DNA from: Notospermus geniculatus | Lineage: Eukaryota; Nemertea; Pilidiophora; Heteronemertea; Lineidae | DNA length: 64,000 bases | Assembly: GCA_002633025.1 (NCBI GenBank) | Contig: NMRB01000125.1 | Coordinates: 411,437 to 475,436 of the forward strand | Direction: 5' to 3' | In this document: piece after piece, positions 22,963 to 34,861 of the stretch | How the letters are laid out: each line of letters opens with the position of its first letter | How positions within the stretch are numbered: position 1 is the stretch's first letter | Translations under genes and position numbers: made by a program | Notes under the pieces: generated by a model | The model's database searches: none | The model's input: only the letters and a program-made list of their open reading frames with translations | What the model was told of the DNA's origin: nothing

Positions 22963-23477
22963 TAGCGCACATCGACCTTGCGACTGGAAGCAACTGAACG
23001 CAACAGTCGCTATCGATGTGAGCGGAATGCGCCATCGATTACAACTGGTCCTTACGGCAACAAGTGGCACACAATCCAATCTTCAATCTGGAGCGTGCAC
23101 ATCGAACAGGCAACTGAACTGAATGTTACACGGAAATTGTCGACGTCTTCCGATCGGACCACTCGGGAGTCATTTTGTGGGTCACCTGATTCCATCACAT
23201 GACCAGGTGTGCTCCACAAACAAAGGAAATTCACTGCCAGAGCGCACACACCGAAAGCGACTGAAGAGAACTACATGTAGAAGCAACGGTCGGCAACGAG
23301 TAGAACATGAGCAACTGGCTGGAACTGGCAGCAACGATCGGCAATAGCGTTGCCGGGGCGCACACATCGGCCTGTTTGAGCATCTGATCAGTTGCTGCTG
23401 TTTCCAGCCAGTCGCCCACCGTTGCCGGAAACGCCATTGCCGGTAGTTGCTTCCAGTCGCAAGGCCGATGGGCGCTA
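22963..23477 (+). mobile_element. Inverted-repeat element family C, copy 2
   Basis: TAGCGC...ACCTTGCGACTGGAAGCAAC at the left is inverted at the right (GTTGCTTCCAGTCGCAAGGC, ...GGGCGCTA). It shares blocks with 1932-2276, and is about 170 bp longer owing to an extra segment near 23120-23260. Confidence 0.8.
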
Positions 23478-23889
23478 GGCTTAATAGACATATTAGAAGC
23501 ACCTCGACTGGGTGGCCTGAGTCACCAGCGGAAGCATTAGCCAAATGATCAGACTAACAACAACTTCAGGAAATGGCCAAGGCTACATTGTGCCATAATG
23601 TATAAACAGACAAGCTCTTACACTCCGTATTCAGAAGGCTGCTCTGTTGATGGCCTGAGTGCATCATAATGAATGCACTGAAGAAATGAAAGAAAGCAGA
23701 TTCTCTAAACATATTTCTTCTCACATCCTAACGACCTGCCTCTATAAGAGTCTTGGCATACCCAATGAGCTGCTTTCTAATGGAGAACCTGCACAAATAA
23801 CGTCACAACGTGGCGCTGCATGCGACGCAGATTTCTTTTTTCTAATGTTATTTCCATTTACCGGTATTTCTGGCGTGAAAATAGGTGAC

Positions 23890-24774
23890 TTCCCATTTCG
23901 CCAAATCCCATTTTGCCAAATCCCATTTCGCCAAATCCCATTTGGCCAAATTCCCATTTGGCCAAATTCCCAAATCGCCAAATTCCCAATTTGCCAAATT
24001 CCCAATTTGCCAAATTCCCATTTCGCCAAATTCCCAATTTGCCAAATTCCCAATTTGCCAAATTCCCATTTCGCCAAATTCCCATTTCGCCAAATTCCCG
24101 TTTTGCCAAAAATTTACTTGACACCCCTGTGTTCTTTCAAAATGAATCGTTCCAAATATTAACAATTTTGAAGCAGGATTAGAAGTTTAATAAAGCGAAT
24201 GCCATGGTATTCATTCCAAAGAAGGCTGATGTTATTTTCTAGGTGAATTTTTCAACGATCTTTTTCAGGCAAAGAAATAGTGCAAACTTTCAGAGAAAAG
24301 ACGCGTTTCTTAGTTTCTTTTTTTCTAATTCGTATTGTTTTCGCAGATATAGGTAGTCAAGGGAACAAACACTGCTAGAGTTGTGTAACCTTGGGTGTGG
24401 CACATTACACCCGTCCTTTTCGAAGGTGAAGACATCAGCCCCATCCCTTCCAAATCCTGAGTGAAACAGTTTGATACCCAAGGGCCTTATCCTAACCCTA
24501 ACCCTCTATTTTGAAGTATTTTGCATTGGATCAGTCCATTAGATTAGGGGTTATAGCCTGAATAACAAATTTGGCAAAACGGGAATTTGGCGAAATGGGA
24601 ATTTGACAAATTGGGAATTTGGCAAATTGGGAATTTGGCGAAATGGGATTTTGGCAAAATGGGAATTTGGCCAAATTCCGCCCAAATGGGAATTTGGCCA
24701 AATGGGATTTGGCGAAATGAAACTTTTTTTGGCGAATTGGGAATTTGGCGAAATGCAATTTGGCGAAATGGGAA
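23890..24774. mobile_element. Element with minisatellite arms in inverted orientation (16-bp unit)
   Basis: The left array at 23890-24110 is made of about 14 copies of TTCCCATTTCGCCAAA and its variants. The right array at 24570-24774 is the same unit inverted, about 12 copies. The innermost unit of each array is the variant TTCCCGTTTTGCCAAA, and other variants fall in similar order. The arrays therefore look like two arms of one inverted structure. Because 16 is not a multiple of 3, the arrays are open in several frames on both strands (up to 167 codons); these frames are not evidence for protein. Confidence 0.85.
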
Positions 24775-25663
24775 TGAACCGTGAAAATAAACCATTTGTG
24801 TTGGTCGTCCGACAGTAAAACTTACATCATCGTGTAGCAGATGAAATTTTCTTTTAATCTCATTTGTTTTTCTGCAGAAAAATTTGGATTCTAGAAGCCC
24901 TGAAATGCAATTTCCTGCCAGGATTCTACATTAGTTAATTGGAGACTTGGCAGTGGGAATTTTCAAGCACGGTGGCAAACTTTCAAGCATGGCGGGAAGC
25001 AACAGTATGATGTTCACACCTGGCGGTGCACCACGCTTGTTGGAGTTGGAAGGCCCTGCTGTGCGGCTATTATGATCCAGTTTTGGTCAGAGGGGCTTGA
25101 AAAATGCTGCCATTGAATAATGTAATGTTGCCACTGACTGCTGGCTCAGGAAAACTGGCATGACAAAATGCCAACCTACTTCCCCAAAACACACAGACTG
25201 CCTCTAGGACCATTCTAAGAATAGTGACCTTCTCCCCCGTGGCCGTTTGACCTCCAACAACACCTAAACTCTCCAAAATAATATCAGCTACCATTAACAA
25301 AAGGAGGCCTGCAATAAAAGCCAATTATGCGCAATTCTTGGAGGCCAACATCAGGTCTCAGCCATATTTGATTGGTTCACGATATTCATTGAGATGGATA
25401 ATAAACATGATGAAGGCTGGCGGTATCGCATGGCGATCACCATGGCTGCAGTTCCACACTCCTCGTGTCGGGGGTGAGGAAGGTCGATCATTGATTTCGT
25501 CATCGATCTTTCTACATTGTCGTCGGCGATGTGGTAAAATATAAGCCAAGCATGGCGTGGCGAGGATAATGGCAGAGCCATGAAAAAGATTGTATGTTGA
25601 CTCAAATGAAATGTACTGACTTTACTGAGGCTTTTTCATCTTCAAGCTTTACAGATCGTCATA
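24775..25663. other. No recognisable feature
   Basis: Short overlapping frames only. Confidence 0.5.
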
Positions 25664-25862
25664 TGTGACCCGCTCCAGCAAATGTCGGCACATGTCGCAA
25701 CCGAGGAAAGGATTAACGGGCTCACAACATAATAGCTGAAATGTATGTCTCTGCAGGTTGACAATAATAGTGGACAGCAGTGATAATAGTTGAGTAAACT
25801 GATGACCAATGATGATCACTTTGTCTTGCGACAAGCACTTGCTTTTGCTGGAGCGGGTCACA
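25664..25862 (-). mobile_element. MITE family A, complete copy
   Basis: Bounded by TGTGACCCGCTCCAGCAAAT and GCTTTTGCTGGAGCGGGTCA + CA, an approximately 28-bp imperfect terminal inverted repeat extending to TGTCGCA/TTGCGACA. Length 199 bp, no coding frame. Confidence 0.88.
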
Positions 25863-25977
25863 CATACATCTGACTTGAAGAATGGTCTGGTGAAACATTA
25901 CATCATGGCATGGAAGGCACTCCTCCGAGAGTCCTCCTCCACCATGTCCACATGTGTTCTTACACGAGTTGGCTTGC

Positions 25978-26365
25978 GTAGCGGCAGTTCGAAAATGCCG
26001 AACTGCCGTGTGCACATATTTTCCGGTGAGTTTTTTGCCTCACCGAAAAATATGCGCACATGCGAGCTATCCGCTTAGAAAACGGTCTTGAATGACTTTT
26101 TGCTCAAATAGCACCAGTGTGCGGCAGGCTTTAGGAATAGTTATAGACGATACTTTGACATGCCTGAATGATTGAGGGCCTACACGACACATATTTTGCT
26201 GTTTTGTGAACAGACAAGACAAGTTGACATGTTCAAAGACTTATTGGAACATAAAATACAAATTTAGGCGATTTTGAAAAAAAATTGGTTTTGGTTCTGT
26301 CTTTTCGAAATTGGGGTAGAGTTCTGTGTACCAAGTTCGGCATTTTCGAACTGCCACTTGCGTAG
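25978..26365. repeat. Cluster of short hairpins and an inverted pair
   Basis: CGGCAGTTCGAAAATGCCGA, ACTGCCG at 25980 is itself a hairpin. It recurs inverted at about 26333-26358 (AGTTCGGCATTTTCGAACTG). A second hairpin lies at 26023-26046 (CCGGTGAG...CTCACCG). Confidence 0.6.
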
Positions 26366-26483
26366 GGCAATTCACCTTGTTGGTGTCCTCGCGCCCTGAC
26401 CAGTGACCAACTACTGCCCATAGTTTTCTGGCCTGATCCAGTGCCCACAGAGAGTTAACTTCCACAAGCAAACTCTCATAGTA

Positions 26484-27204
26484 GTCCATGAGCCAGACCC
26501 AAGATTTTGGAGTTTGAGTACCAATTTGCAGAATAGATCCAACATGGATTTTTGGTCAGTCTGATGGCTGAGGTGTCTGAAATCATGTGATGGACATTTC
26601 AATTGTGTAGCTTTATACCCCTAATTAAGATTCTTAAAACTGTTCATTGGAATTCCATTGCAATATCATAACAGAGTTGTATTACAAATTCAAGTGTCCA
26701 TGTACAGCTAACTTTTTTCTCGCCTGTTTTAGACCCTTAAAATGTATAACCAATAGATAGGAATATGGTACTTCTCAGTCGGATAAGCCTGTTTAGAATA
26801 CAAGTTTTGTTGTAAAAATAGCGTTTTCGGTGATTTTGATGGATTTTAGGCAAAATTTGACATATATGTCGTTTCTGTGTTACAGTGATGTCATACAGTG
26901 TTTAAAATATAGCTATCTGAATGGTAGGTACCATATTTCTATCTATTGGTAATACATTTATAGGGTATAAAACCGGCGAGAAAAAAGTTAGCTGTACATG
27001 GACACTTGAATTTGTAATACATGCCTATATAAGTACTGCAATGGAATTCCAATGAACGATTCTAAGAATCTTAATTAGGGGTATAAAGCTACACAATTGA
27101 AATGTCCATCACATGATTTCAGACTCCTCAGACATCAGACTGACCAAAAAACCATGTTGGATCTATTCTGCAAATTGGTACTCAAAATCGGGCTGGCTCA
27201 TGGA
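26484..27204. mobile_element. 720-bp long inverted repeat
   Basis: Outer ends TCCATGAGCCAG and CTGGCTCATGGA; arms of about 300 bp with scattered mismatches. Among many mirrored blocks are CATGTGATGGACATTTCAAT and GTGTCCATGTACAGCTAACT. The axis is near 26844. No coding frame on either strand looks real. It is probably a foldback or large MITE. Confidence 0.85.
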
Positions 27205-28439
27205 CTATAGGAGCACCGTAGTTCTACTGATGACATTAGATTTGGGGCTCAGATTGCCATTATTATCAGATTGTTACAATACCTTCATGACCAGCACGGT
27301 AGGTGTGGCCCCATATTCCTAAGTCAATTACGGACACAAACAGTCTCATCTCAATCTTATTACAAGACGCAACCTCGTAATAATATAAAGATTCTCTAAT
27401 CTAAGCAGGATCATGGACCTAGACTGCCACACCCTGGTCAACTGGTCACCAAACTCATTTGGACAACGACATTTCAAACAGTTTTCAAGTCCCGAAGGAT
27501 TAAGCATCACGATGTGCTGTGCAACCCAAGACGTCACTGCCCAAAGTGCACTTTGGGTCTCTACCCAAGTGTCCTGACATCATTTGTCTGAGGTTCTGAC
27601 GTCATTTGCACTCAACCATCAACACGGAGGGATGCAGCAATTGCGGACCCCTTTACAGATGGCTTCTTTAAGACACCATCCTCGTTTGCCAACTGCAACA
27701 TCATATTCATAATCATAACATTGAAATCTTAGTGATGTAGCAGTCGGAGGCGGACATGCCGTCTTCGTTTCAGAGTGAGGGTTTGGTATTCCCCAGTCCT
27801 TGAGTCATCAACTCAGTTTGTTCCAACTGCATAAAATGTCACAACTTGTGATCTGAGTCAAAGGGAAGAACATTACTAGGCCTATTCATGGTGTTGACGC
27901 ACCCTTTCCTATCCCTAATCCAGCACAGTTCTGTGCATGAACTTTGTCATGCCATAAACAATGTTTGGTTTAATACTCAGAACCGAAGCACAAGGTACTT
28001 GTATCATTGACATGATTGATGGCACAGAGACAATTCAGAATGATAAAGTCATCAGGCAAACAGTAAATAGTTGCATTGATTAGAGATTAACAAGCGAATG
28101 ATTTAACAATGAAAGATATCGTGATATCTCTATTTCCAAACAAAATGTCTATCATCATTATCAATATCAGTGTATGAATGTAATGTGAAAACACAGTGGC
28201 CTGTCAGGGTCGCCTAGTGGAAACAACGTCATCATGTTTATCCTGTAAGGAAGTGAACCGGTGATTATCAATCAGCACCTCAGGATGTGGCTTACATATT
28301 TACAAGCTGACAACATGACATTGGCAGCAAAGCAGACAAACTGCCAAAAACCAAAACATGGAAAAGGAAAAGTGGAACATTTTGCTGGTACTGGTCAACT
28401 GGAGCTGATGGGTGAATGTCGTCCAGTCCTGATCCTACA
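27205..28439. other. No recognisable feature
   Basis: CCAAAGTGCACTTTGG at about 27540 is a short palindrome. Otherwise nothing. Confidence 0.5.
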
Positions 28440-28560
28440 CACTAATTCCTAGCCCAAACCCCTAACCCTAACCCCAACCCTGACCCCCTCAACCCTTGTC
28501 ACTGACCCCTACCCTAATCCTAAACCTAGTCCTGACCCTAACCATCCTAACTCCGTAACC
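28440..28560. repeat. Degenerate telomere-like (CCCTAA) tract
   Basis: Repeated CCCTAACC / CCCTGACC / CCTAATCC variants over about 110 bp. It is an interstitial telomeric-type sequence too degenerate to be a chromosome end. Confidence 0.75.
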
Positions 28561-29204
28561 TGGGTACACTGGTACAGTTTGTGCTCAACTGGAGTGAAAT
28601 TTCATGATGATACCATCAAGTTGCCATGCAAATGGCTACTTCGGTTTACTCGTCAGCAAGTCCTACATAAACATTCATAGAAACTCTTTCCTGTGCGACA
28701 ACATCCGTTGACCAACGGAAGGGAAGCGGCCGACCGCCCGACCTGACCAACCGGCTGGCAGGAAGGAGAGCGGGCACAGGAGATGTCAATCTTATTCTTA
28801 ATGGCACCAATCGATAAGGAAATGGTCAGATTTCTTCTGTCAGACTCGATGAATAATGCATTAGGAATATGAAACAAAAGCTCTCGTCGCTGCTGATAGC
28901 CAACATGAACAACTCAGAGGGAGACCGAGTTAACCTCTTTGTTAGGGACACCTTTGGAGCAACAGTATGCTGTCCTTAACAGGGGGGTGTCCACATTACA
29001 GAGGTCAAATTGAACAGATGTGGCCAATGGGGATTATAACTATGGCATAGGGCAGCCAGGTTTTATACAATGGATGCCGTGTGGAAATTGACCAGGACCT
29101 GAATGTCCCTTTCAATTCAATAGTTTTTTTAAAACCACTAGTGACACCTATTGAGGCAGTGGGTAATATGGTCCTCATTGGGGACCAAACTCTGCTGTCT
29201 GATT
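28561..29204. other. No recognisable feature
   Basis: Nothing supported. Confidence 0.5.
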
Positions 29205-29206
29205 TA

Positions 29207-29294
29207 CAGGGTGGGCCAGAGAAAGTCTCCCTCGAACAATAGGGAAACAATAGAAATGCTATTGTTCAAGGGACACTTCCTCTGGCCCACCCTG
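29207..29294. mobile_element. 88-bp mariner-like MITE (TA flanks)
   Basis: CAGGGTGGGCCAGAG...CTCTGGCCCACCCTG with TA on both sides (29205-29206 and 29295-29296). A nested hairpin ACAATAG...CTATTGT fills the centre. Confidence 0.8.
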
Positions 29295-29348
29295 TAGAGA
29301 GATGTCCCCTCAGCAGAGGTGTTCCACTAAGGGAGGTTCTACTGTATA

Positions 29349-29828
29349 TGTGATCCACTCCAGCAAGAGCAGGCACTTGTCCCAAGTGATCATCATTGGT
29401 CATCAGTTTACTCAACTATTATCACTCCTGTCCACTACTATTGTCAACCTGCAGAGACATACATTTCCAGGGCCAGATCGGGGGGGGGGGGGGCATATGT
29501 CCCCCCTGTTTTCGGCAGAGTAGTGATTTTTTTAGGAAGAAAAATTAAAATCACATAAAAATTCAAGTATTTTGCTCTCAGATGCCAGGAAAATGCATAT
29601 AAAAGCACTTAAAATTGTCAAATTTTTCTGGGGGAGGGCCCAGGCCCCCCTTTGGGCTTCGTGGTTTTGGTGCTCACCACCTCCGTCGGGCGACGTTGAG
29701 CTATGCCCCCCTTTCTGTCAATCCTGGGTCCGGCCCTGATTTCAGCTATTGTGTTGCAAGGCCGGGTAACGTAACGTAACCCTTTCCTCGGTTGCGACAA
29801 GCGCCAGTTTTTGCTAGAGCGGGTCATA
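29349..29828 (+). mobile_element. MITE family A copy split by another MITE
   Basis: Left part 29349-29467 and right part 29739-29828 together give one family A copy. The break lies within ACATTTCAGCTATTG, where ATTTC is duplicated around the insert. Confidence 0.85.
29468..29738. mobile_element. 271-bp insert with CAGGGCC ends (hAT-type end sequence)
   Basis: CAGGGCCAGATC at the left and the inverse of CAGGGCCGGACCCAGGATTG at the right, flanked by ATTTC on both sides. It contains G and C homopolymer runs and the block TTTTTCTGGGGGAGGGCCC. That block also occurs at 58462-58485 inside another element. Confidence 0.8.
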
Positions 29829-30227
29829 TATTACAAATACCTGAACCAATGCTGTACCTTCAGCTATACAATGCATTGTCTTGGCGTGCCATCGACCTCT
29901 GTATCTGAGTAGAGAGTCGGCAGAGATGTATGTATGTATGATGTTGCTATTGGCTTTATGCCCAGCAACCATACGCTTAGCTACGATATCAGACTTAGAG
30001 AAAAGGGCGCTTATCATTTCAAAGGTATTGAACAAAACGGGGGAGGATACATTATGAGAAAAATTAGGATATCGATAACCATGAACAAAAAATATTAGGC
30101 CTCTTCTGATGTGCATATAATTTGAGTTCATTTATTCTAGTTCACCCTGTAACTTTGCTTAAAGCTACACTGTATTCAATTCAGAAAGTGCTTACATCCT
30201 CCGACGTTAGTACAGTGTAAAATATAC
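29829..30227. other. No recognisable feature
   Basis: Short tandem TGTATGTA at about 29930; no gene. Confidence 0.5.
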
Positions 30228-30886
30228 TGGCCCGAACTTATAAAGGATGTCTATCCCTTAGACAAGTCTAACTCGCCAAGACAAGTCTAAATCAGTCGTC
30301 TAGCTTAAACTGCGATTACAGAAGGATGTCTAGCTTAGACGTGTCTAAAACTGCCGTCCAAAGATAGACAACGATGTCCAAATAACAAAGGAATTGCAAA
30401 ACATGCCAGGGGGGTTGTTTTGCAGTTGTCTAAGCTTGTGATTCATTCATAATTTCAAGTTTTATGGTCTTAAAAGGTGTCCTAGTGGCCCTAGATTATC
30501 TGCATGAAAAGAAAATGTGGCTATGAAAGATATTCAAGGAAATATGCCGGAAAATTAGGTGGGCATTTACTTTTGACTAAGGGTGTACTATCCATCCATT
30601 CACAACAACAAATAGGCCTGTGTGACGAATGTGGTGCGATATGAGGTCATCTAAGTTGCCACTTCACAATTGCATTATATAATCGTCTCAACAAAGGCAC
30701 TGCCTTTGTTGAGACCATTTAATCACCTGTTGGACCTGACTAGCTAGACCGACGTCCTTGCGTTGTTCGAAATTCCGATAAACACCAGTGTTTTGGTAGA
30801 CTTGTCTAACAGTTGTCTTACAAATGTTTAGGCTTAAACAAGTCCAAGTTAGACAGGCGAAAAACACCTTTTATAAGTTCGGGCCA
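30228..30886. mobile_element. Inverted-repeat element (659 bp)
   Basis: TGGCCCGAACTTATAAA at the left is inverted at the right (TTTTATAAGTTCGGGCCA). Motifs AGACAAGTCTAA/TTAGACTTGTCT recur inside both ends. No coding frame. Confidence 0.8.
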
Positions 30887-30930
30887 TAATGTTCTATCTG
30901 AATACATCAGAGCTCTGCCTGCAGTTTTTT

Positions 30931-31075
30931 CAATGTGTGCTGAAAACTAGGGCTTGATTCTTTGAAGTACGTATCAGGCAAGCATTTTGGGGACCTTCAC
31001 GAGGCTATCTATGATACCTCTACCTGCACTCTCCTAACATTTTGAAAATACCATGAAATGCCATTCAAGTTCACT
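30931..31075 (+). repeat. Dispersed repeat, second copy at 40721-40836
   Basis: Shared blocks GATTCTTTGAAGTA, TTTTGGGGACCTT, GAGGCTAT and CTGCACTCTCCT in the same order. The element boundaries are unclear. Confidence 0.65.
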
Positions 31076-31188
31076 CTGTACTCCTAACTGGTTCTATAGA
31101 AAGGATGCACTGAATGAGCTTTCTGGCATGTCTGGAGGGACTGGGGTAGGCCTAGAAAAGCGCTTTGAAACAGTGTAAAGGTCCTTAC

Positions 31189-31423
31189 ACACCAAAACCG
31201 CGCCGCTGCGGTGAAAAATGACGCGCGTTCACCGCCTGGAAAATAAGTTCAATGGATTTTTAATAAAAGGGTCACACCAAAGACGCACGGCGGCGAGCGC
31301 GCATCATTTTTTGCCGTGCGTCTTTGGTGTGGCCCTTTTATTGAAAATCCCATTGAACTTATTTTCCCGGCTGCGAACGCGCGTCGTTTTTCGCCGTCGC
31401 AGCCCGCGGCGCGGTTTTGGTGT
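31189..31423. mobile_element. GC-rich foldback MITE (235 bp)
   Basis: ACACCAAAACCGCGCCGC ends, with their inverse at the right (GCGGCGCGGTTTTGGTGT). The arms extend nearly to the centre (AGGGTCACACCAAAGACGCA mirrored by TGCGTCTTTGGTGTGGCCCT). Confidence 0.88.
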
Positions 31424-31945
31424 TTTAAATTACCTTAAGAGTGGAAAGTTCTGTGTAAAAACCTAACATTGGCCATGTCCGTGTTTCTGAATCCTGCAAT
31501 CCAAGAGATGATCAGACCATCCATTCAATGGATTACCACAAATATTGATGCAAGTGATACGGGACATCACTTATCATAACATACTCATTATCTTCATCAG
31601 CAATCATAATCATGCAATGATATGATACTTCAGAGATCATAAATTGACTTCAGCTGTACTATGATCAGCTTATTGGTGTCATTATGGCTGCCAGCATTAT
31701 TGCGTTGTAAATCATGAATTTTATCCTTTGACAATGAGCTGAATGTTGAATTACATTGGATCATTCTGATATGATACAGTGGCCCTGTTCACACAGAGTC
31801 GGTTTGATCCGGTTCGAGGCCAGTTTATTGTTTTTTGTACCGTGAAAAAGCCATGCAACCTGTATTATCCCTTCCCGAGTGCCTAACACAGAATAGCATA
31901 CTCTATAGTAGAGTACATAGTAGAGTTAGGAGGAACCTTGATACA
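31424..31945. other. No recognisable feature
   Basis: AT-rich, nothing supported. Confidence 0.5.
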
Positions 31946-32217
31946 TGTCGCTGAGTGGTTATCACGTCCGCTTAGAAAGAGGCAGGTCCAGGGTTCGAAT
32001 CCCAGGCCATATGGGATCAATCATCCCTAGCTCTTCATTGTCCGTCGCATGGGACAGTAAGCCTTGTACCTTGTGCCTTCACAAGGGCAAGTAAAAGACC
32101 CCATCCAAGTGAGGAACATGCATACCGGTAGCTCGAGATGGCCTCTTCCGTACCGGTACTTACCAATATTATGCTATGGCTTCGGCCCTGACGGAAAAAT
32201 CTAATACAAATACAAAT
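31946..32217 (+). mobile_element. tRNA-derived SINE copy 9, near full length
   Basis: The tRNA-like head TCGCTGAGTGGTTATCACGT, B box GGGTTCGAATCCC, SINE body and 3' tail AATACAAATACAAAT are all present. Two CCGGTA-containing segments have been gained inside the body. Confidence 0.88.
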
Positions 32218-33439
32218 CATTCAGCAGGGGTTCTTCGGCTTCACTGACCCACTTTGCACAGATAGCCAGCGCGTCACTGGTGACCAATAACGCCGTACTA
32301 CATCTGTACATGTGACTAGTACTGTAAACTACATAATGAATGTACAGTAGGAGGAAACAGGAGTGCCCGGAGAAAACGTTCACTATCAAAGAGAGTCGCC
32401 CCATGTCAGTGACATGGCATTTCGTACACTTTGCTGTACAGTCATGATGAGAACACGGCGATCTATGGGATCGAATATTCCACAATAACATGACCAGAGT
32501 CCTACAGAAAATGTCAATGAGAATGCAAGTGAAGTGCAGTTTGGCTCGTCATCACTACTACAAGGGAGAACCGGAATTTGTCAATATCCATGAATGTCAT
32601 TGGTTTCCATGGCAACTGATTGTCAAATTTATCACTTTTCTGTTCTACAATGAATGTCAGGGTTGAGGGAGACAGATGGTGTTTGAATTTCCATCGATAT
32701 TTTATCTAAGTGTTATTGTGATTTTTGTGATTTTGTTTATTATAATGTACTTCTTCAGTCGCAACTGGGAAATGCATTCTTGATTTCTTGGCTTGTTGGT
32801 GTCAAATGTGTGGCGGTCTAGGAAAACCCGTCAGATGTCGCTGAATGATCAACAAGGGCTGTCAGATTGCCTGCGCATTCATGACATACTGTTTACCTGT
32901 TACGTAGTACATTTCAGCTATTGAAATGTGCAGGTTCACCACGGCCATTTACACTTTCCTCAAACGTGACATCTGACATTCTGATGGATTTTCCTAGACT
33001 GCCTCACAAATGGGAGTCAGTCGGTTCTCTTGGGGCATGGGGAAGGCCTACCATGCCTACCGGTACTACAAAATTGTATCTGTACATCAACCTTCACATA
33101 TTACCAGTACAAAAATGTACTTAGCACTGACTTTTTATACTCTACACCATTTATACGACCGCCGGCTGACTTCATGCATGCTCCCTCACTTGTAATGTAC
33201 TTGGTGAAAATCAAGTTACCGGTATATATCGATCATGATAATAATGACACTCACATTTCAGAATATTCGTGCAATTTCTGCACATTACTGTAAGTGATGA
33301 TCATCAGTGAACAAGACGTAATGGATAAACGTTCAGAACTCATCCCACAACGTCAACACTTCCAACCATTATTAACCTACCCTCACCTGTCATACCTTTT
33401 TTACAGATGACTGGGTGGGTTTGCCCGGATTGATATTTG
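32218..33439. other. No recognisable feature
   Basis: Several short overlapping frames; no domain, repeat family or RNA gene seen. Confidence 0.5.
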
Positions 33440-33545
33440 TTGTGAAAATGCACCTATCCTGCTTGAGTTCAAAGCGGGTTAGGTCCAGGTCAAGCTCCGC
33501 ATGCTTCAACGGTGAACCGGGTTAGTGTAAAATGGGCTAAAATAC
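33440..33545 (-). repeat. Dispersed repeat fragment (match to 15721-15815)
   Basis: In inverse orientation it shares CCCATTTTACACTA, GTTGAAGCATGCGGAGC and CTTTGAACTCAAGCAGGATA with the fragment at 15721. Confidence 0.5.
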
Positions 33546-34861
33546 GCCTACTCTTTGGGATGTAATTTACATGTACATGTAGAGGCTATACTCATGACTT
33601 CTGGAACGAGCAAGTATCATACCCTTGTGCTAAATATTTCATGAAGCATTGGTTGATAGCAGTTGAAATGTGATCCTATACCACAAACGATAAAATGCCA
33701 TTCATAAGGTGAAAGTGCTATGGCAATGGCACAAGTACATGTAGTTGAAGCCTTTTCCAACTGTACAAAATTCAGTCGGGCGGCACATTGCCAGATTGCG
33801 GGCCTAGTGAGAGACGCACAAGCAGCAGAGGCAACGTGAGGGCCACAGAACGTGAGCACGATATACATGGGGTGTGCCAAGTCACGGGAAAGGGCAATCT
33901 CCACGTAAGGAATTGGGCAGAATAAGATCAGTTGGTTGCTATGGTAACCGTTTCTGGTTTATAAGCCATCAGCAAATGGTGTCTGATACTGTGGTTTGTG
34001 TTGATCAAGTCACCAATGAATGATATTACCAGATTTCGACCAGCAATAGGAGAAGCTCGGCCTCTTTTCCATTGGATTGGGCAGGGAACAGGCTGTCTTT
34101 CCAGCTGACCTCCATCCACCGTGATGGATGGACGTGTTCTCACGAAACCATCAAGGGATTTTGGAACAGTATCCAAGATTTTTTTGCAGGGGGTCAGAGG
34201 ACAGTGGATGGCAACAGATGCCCTCAATGCTGATGGCACCTGTGCCAGGCCCGAGTGGGGCTTGAGTGTTCTCCCCCAGAAAAATTTAAATGCTGAAAAT
34301 CAATGTCTATGTGATTTCTGGCATATCCTGATGTAAAACCGTTGGTCGCCAAGAGCAGTGAGTCCACACATCCTGAATCTGGGCCTGGTAGGCTGTTCTT
34401 CACACCTCTAGTCTGTGAGATAGACAGTCAGGCCCGGGCAACCCTGTGCCAAGACTACAGTCTAAACAGGCACAGTGACAGTGCCTCAAGGTATTTAGCA
34501 CCTGCACTGGCTGGGCATCCACCATCAGTCACACTCATAAAAATAGGGTCATTTCATTGGTCAATCAAGAAGTTGGGAATGACAAAATTACATGTAGGAA
34601 CTTAGATTGCATCCAGCTATTTGGCTAGGAAAAGTGATATAGCATTCAGGAACACATCTAAAGCAATCACAGGATGAGTACATAAGCAGTCAACTTGCCA
34701 AACTGAAGACAAAAGCTGTGAGGGCGATACTGGCTTCAAGTTAAGGATGGAAATATCAGTCCTGCAGGGTGACTCAAAACCAATGAACCCCCCTCGATTG
34801 AAATCAAATGAGGATAGCCCTTTCCACTTAGACGGAGAGGAGAGATTTTAGTACCGGGTAT
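33546..34861. other. No recognisable feature
   Basis: The frames at 33617-33904 (-), 33928-34239 (-) and 34342-34605 (+) have no recognisable similarity and mutually overlap other frames. Confidence 0.45.

Noticed and set aside
23659-24162. 167-codon open frame with repeated NLPNSHFAKF-type peptides
   Set aside because: It is the translation of a 16-bp minisatellite, which is open in several frames on both strands. The repeat explains it.
24486-24506. Chromosome end suggested by CCCTAA repeats
   Set aside because: Only about three units flanked by unique sequence. It is interstitial.
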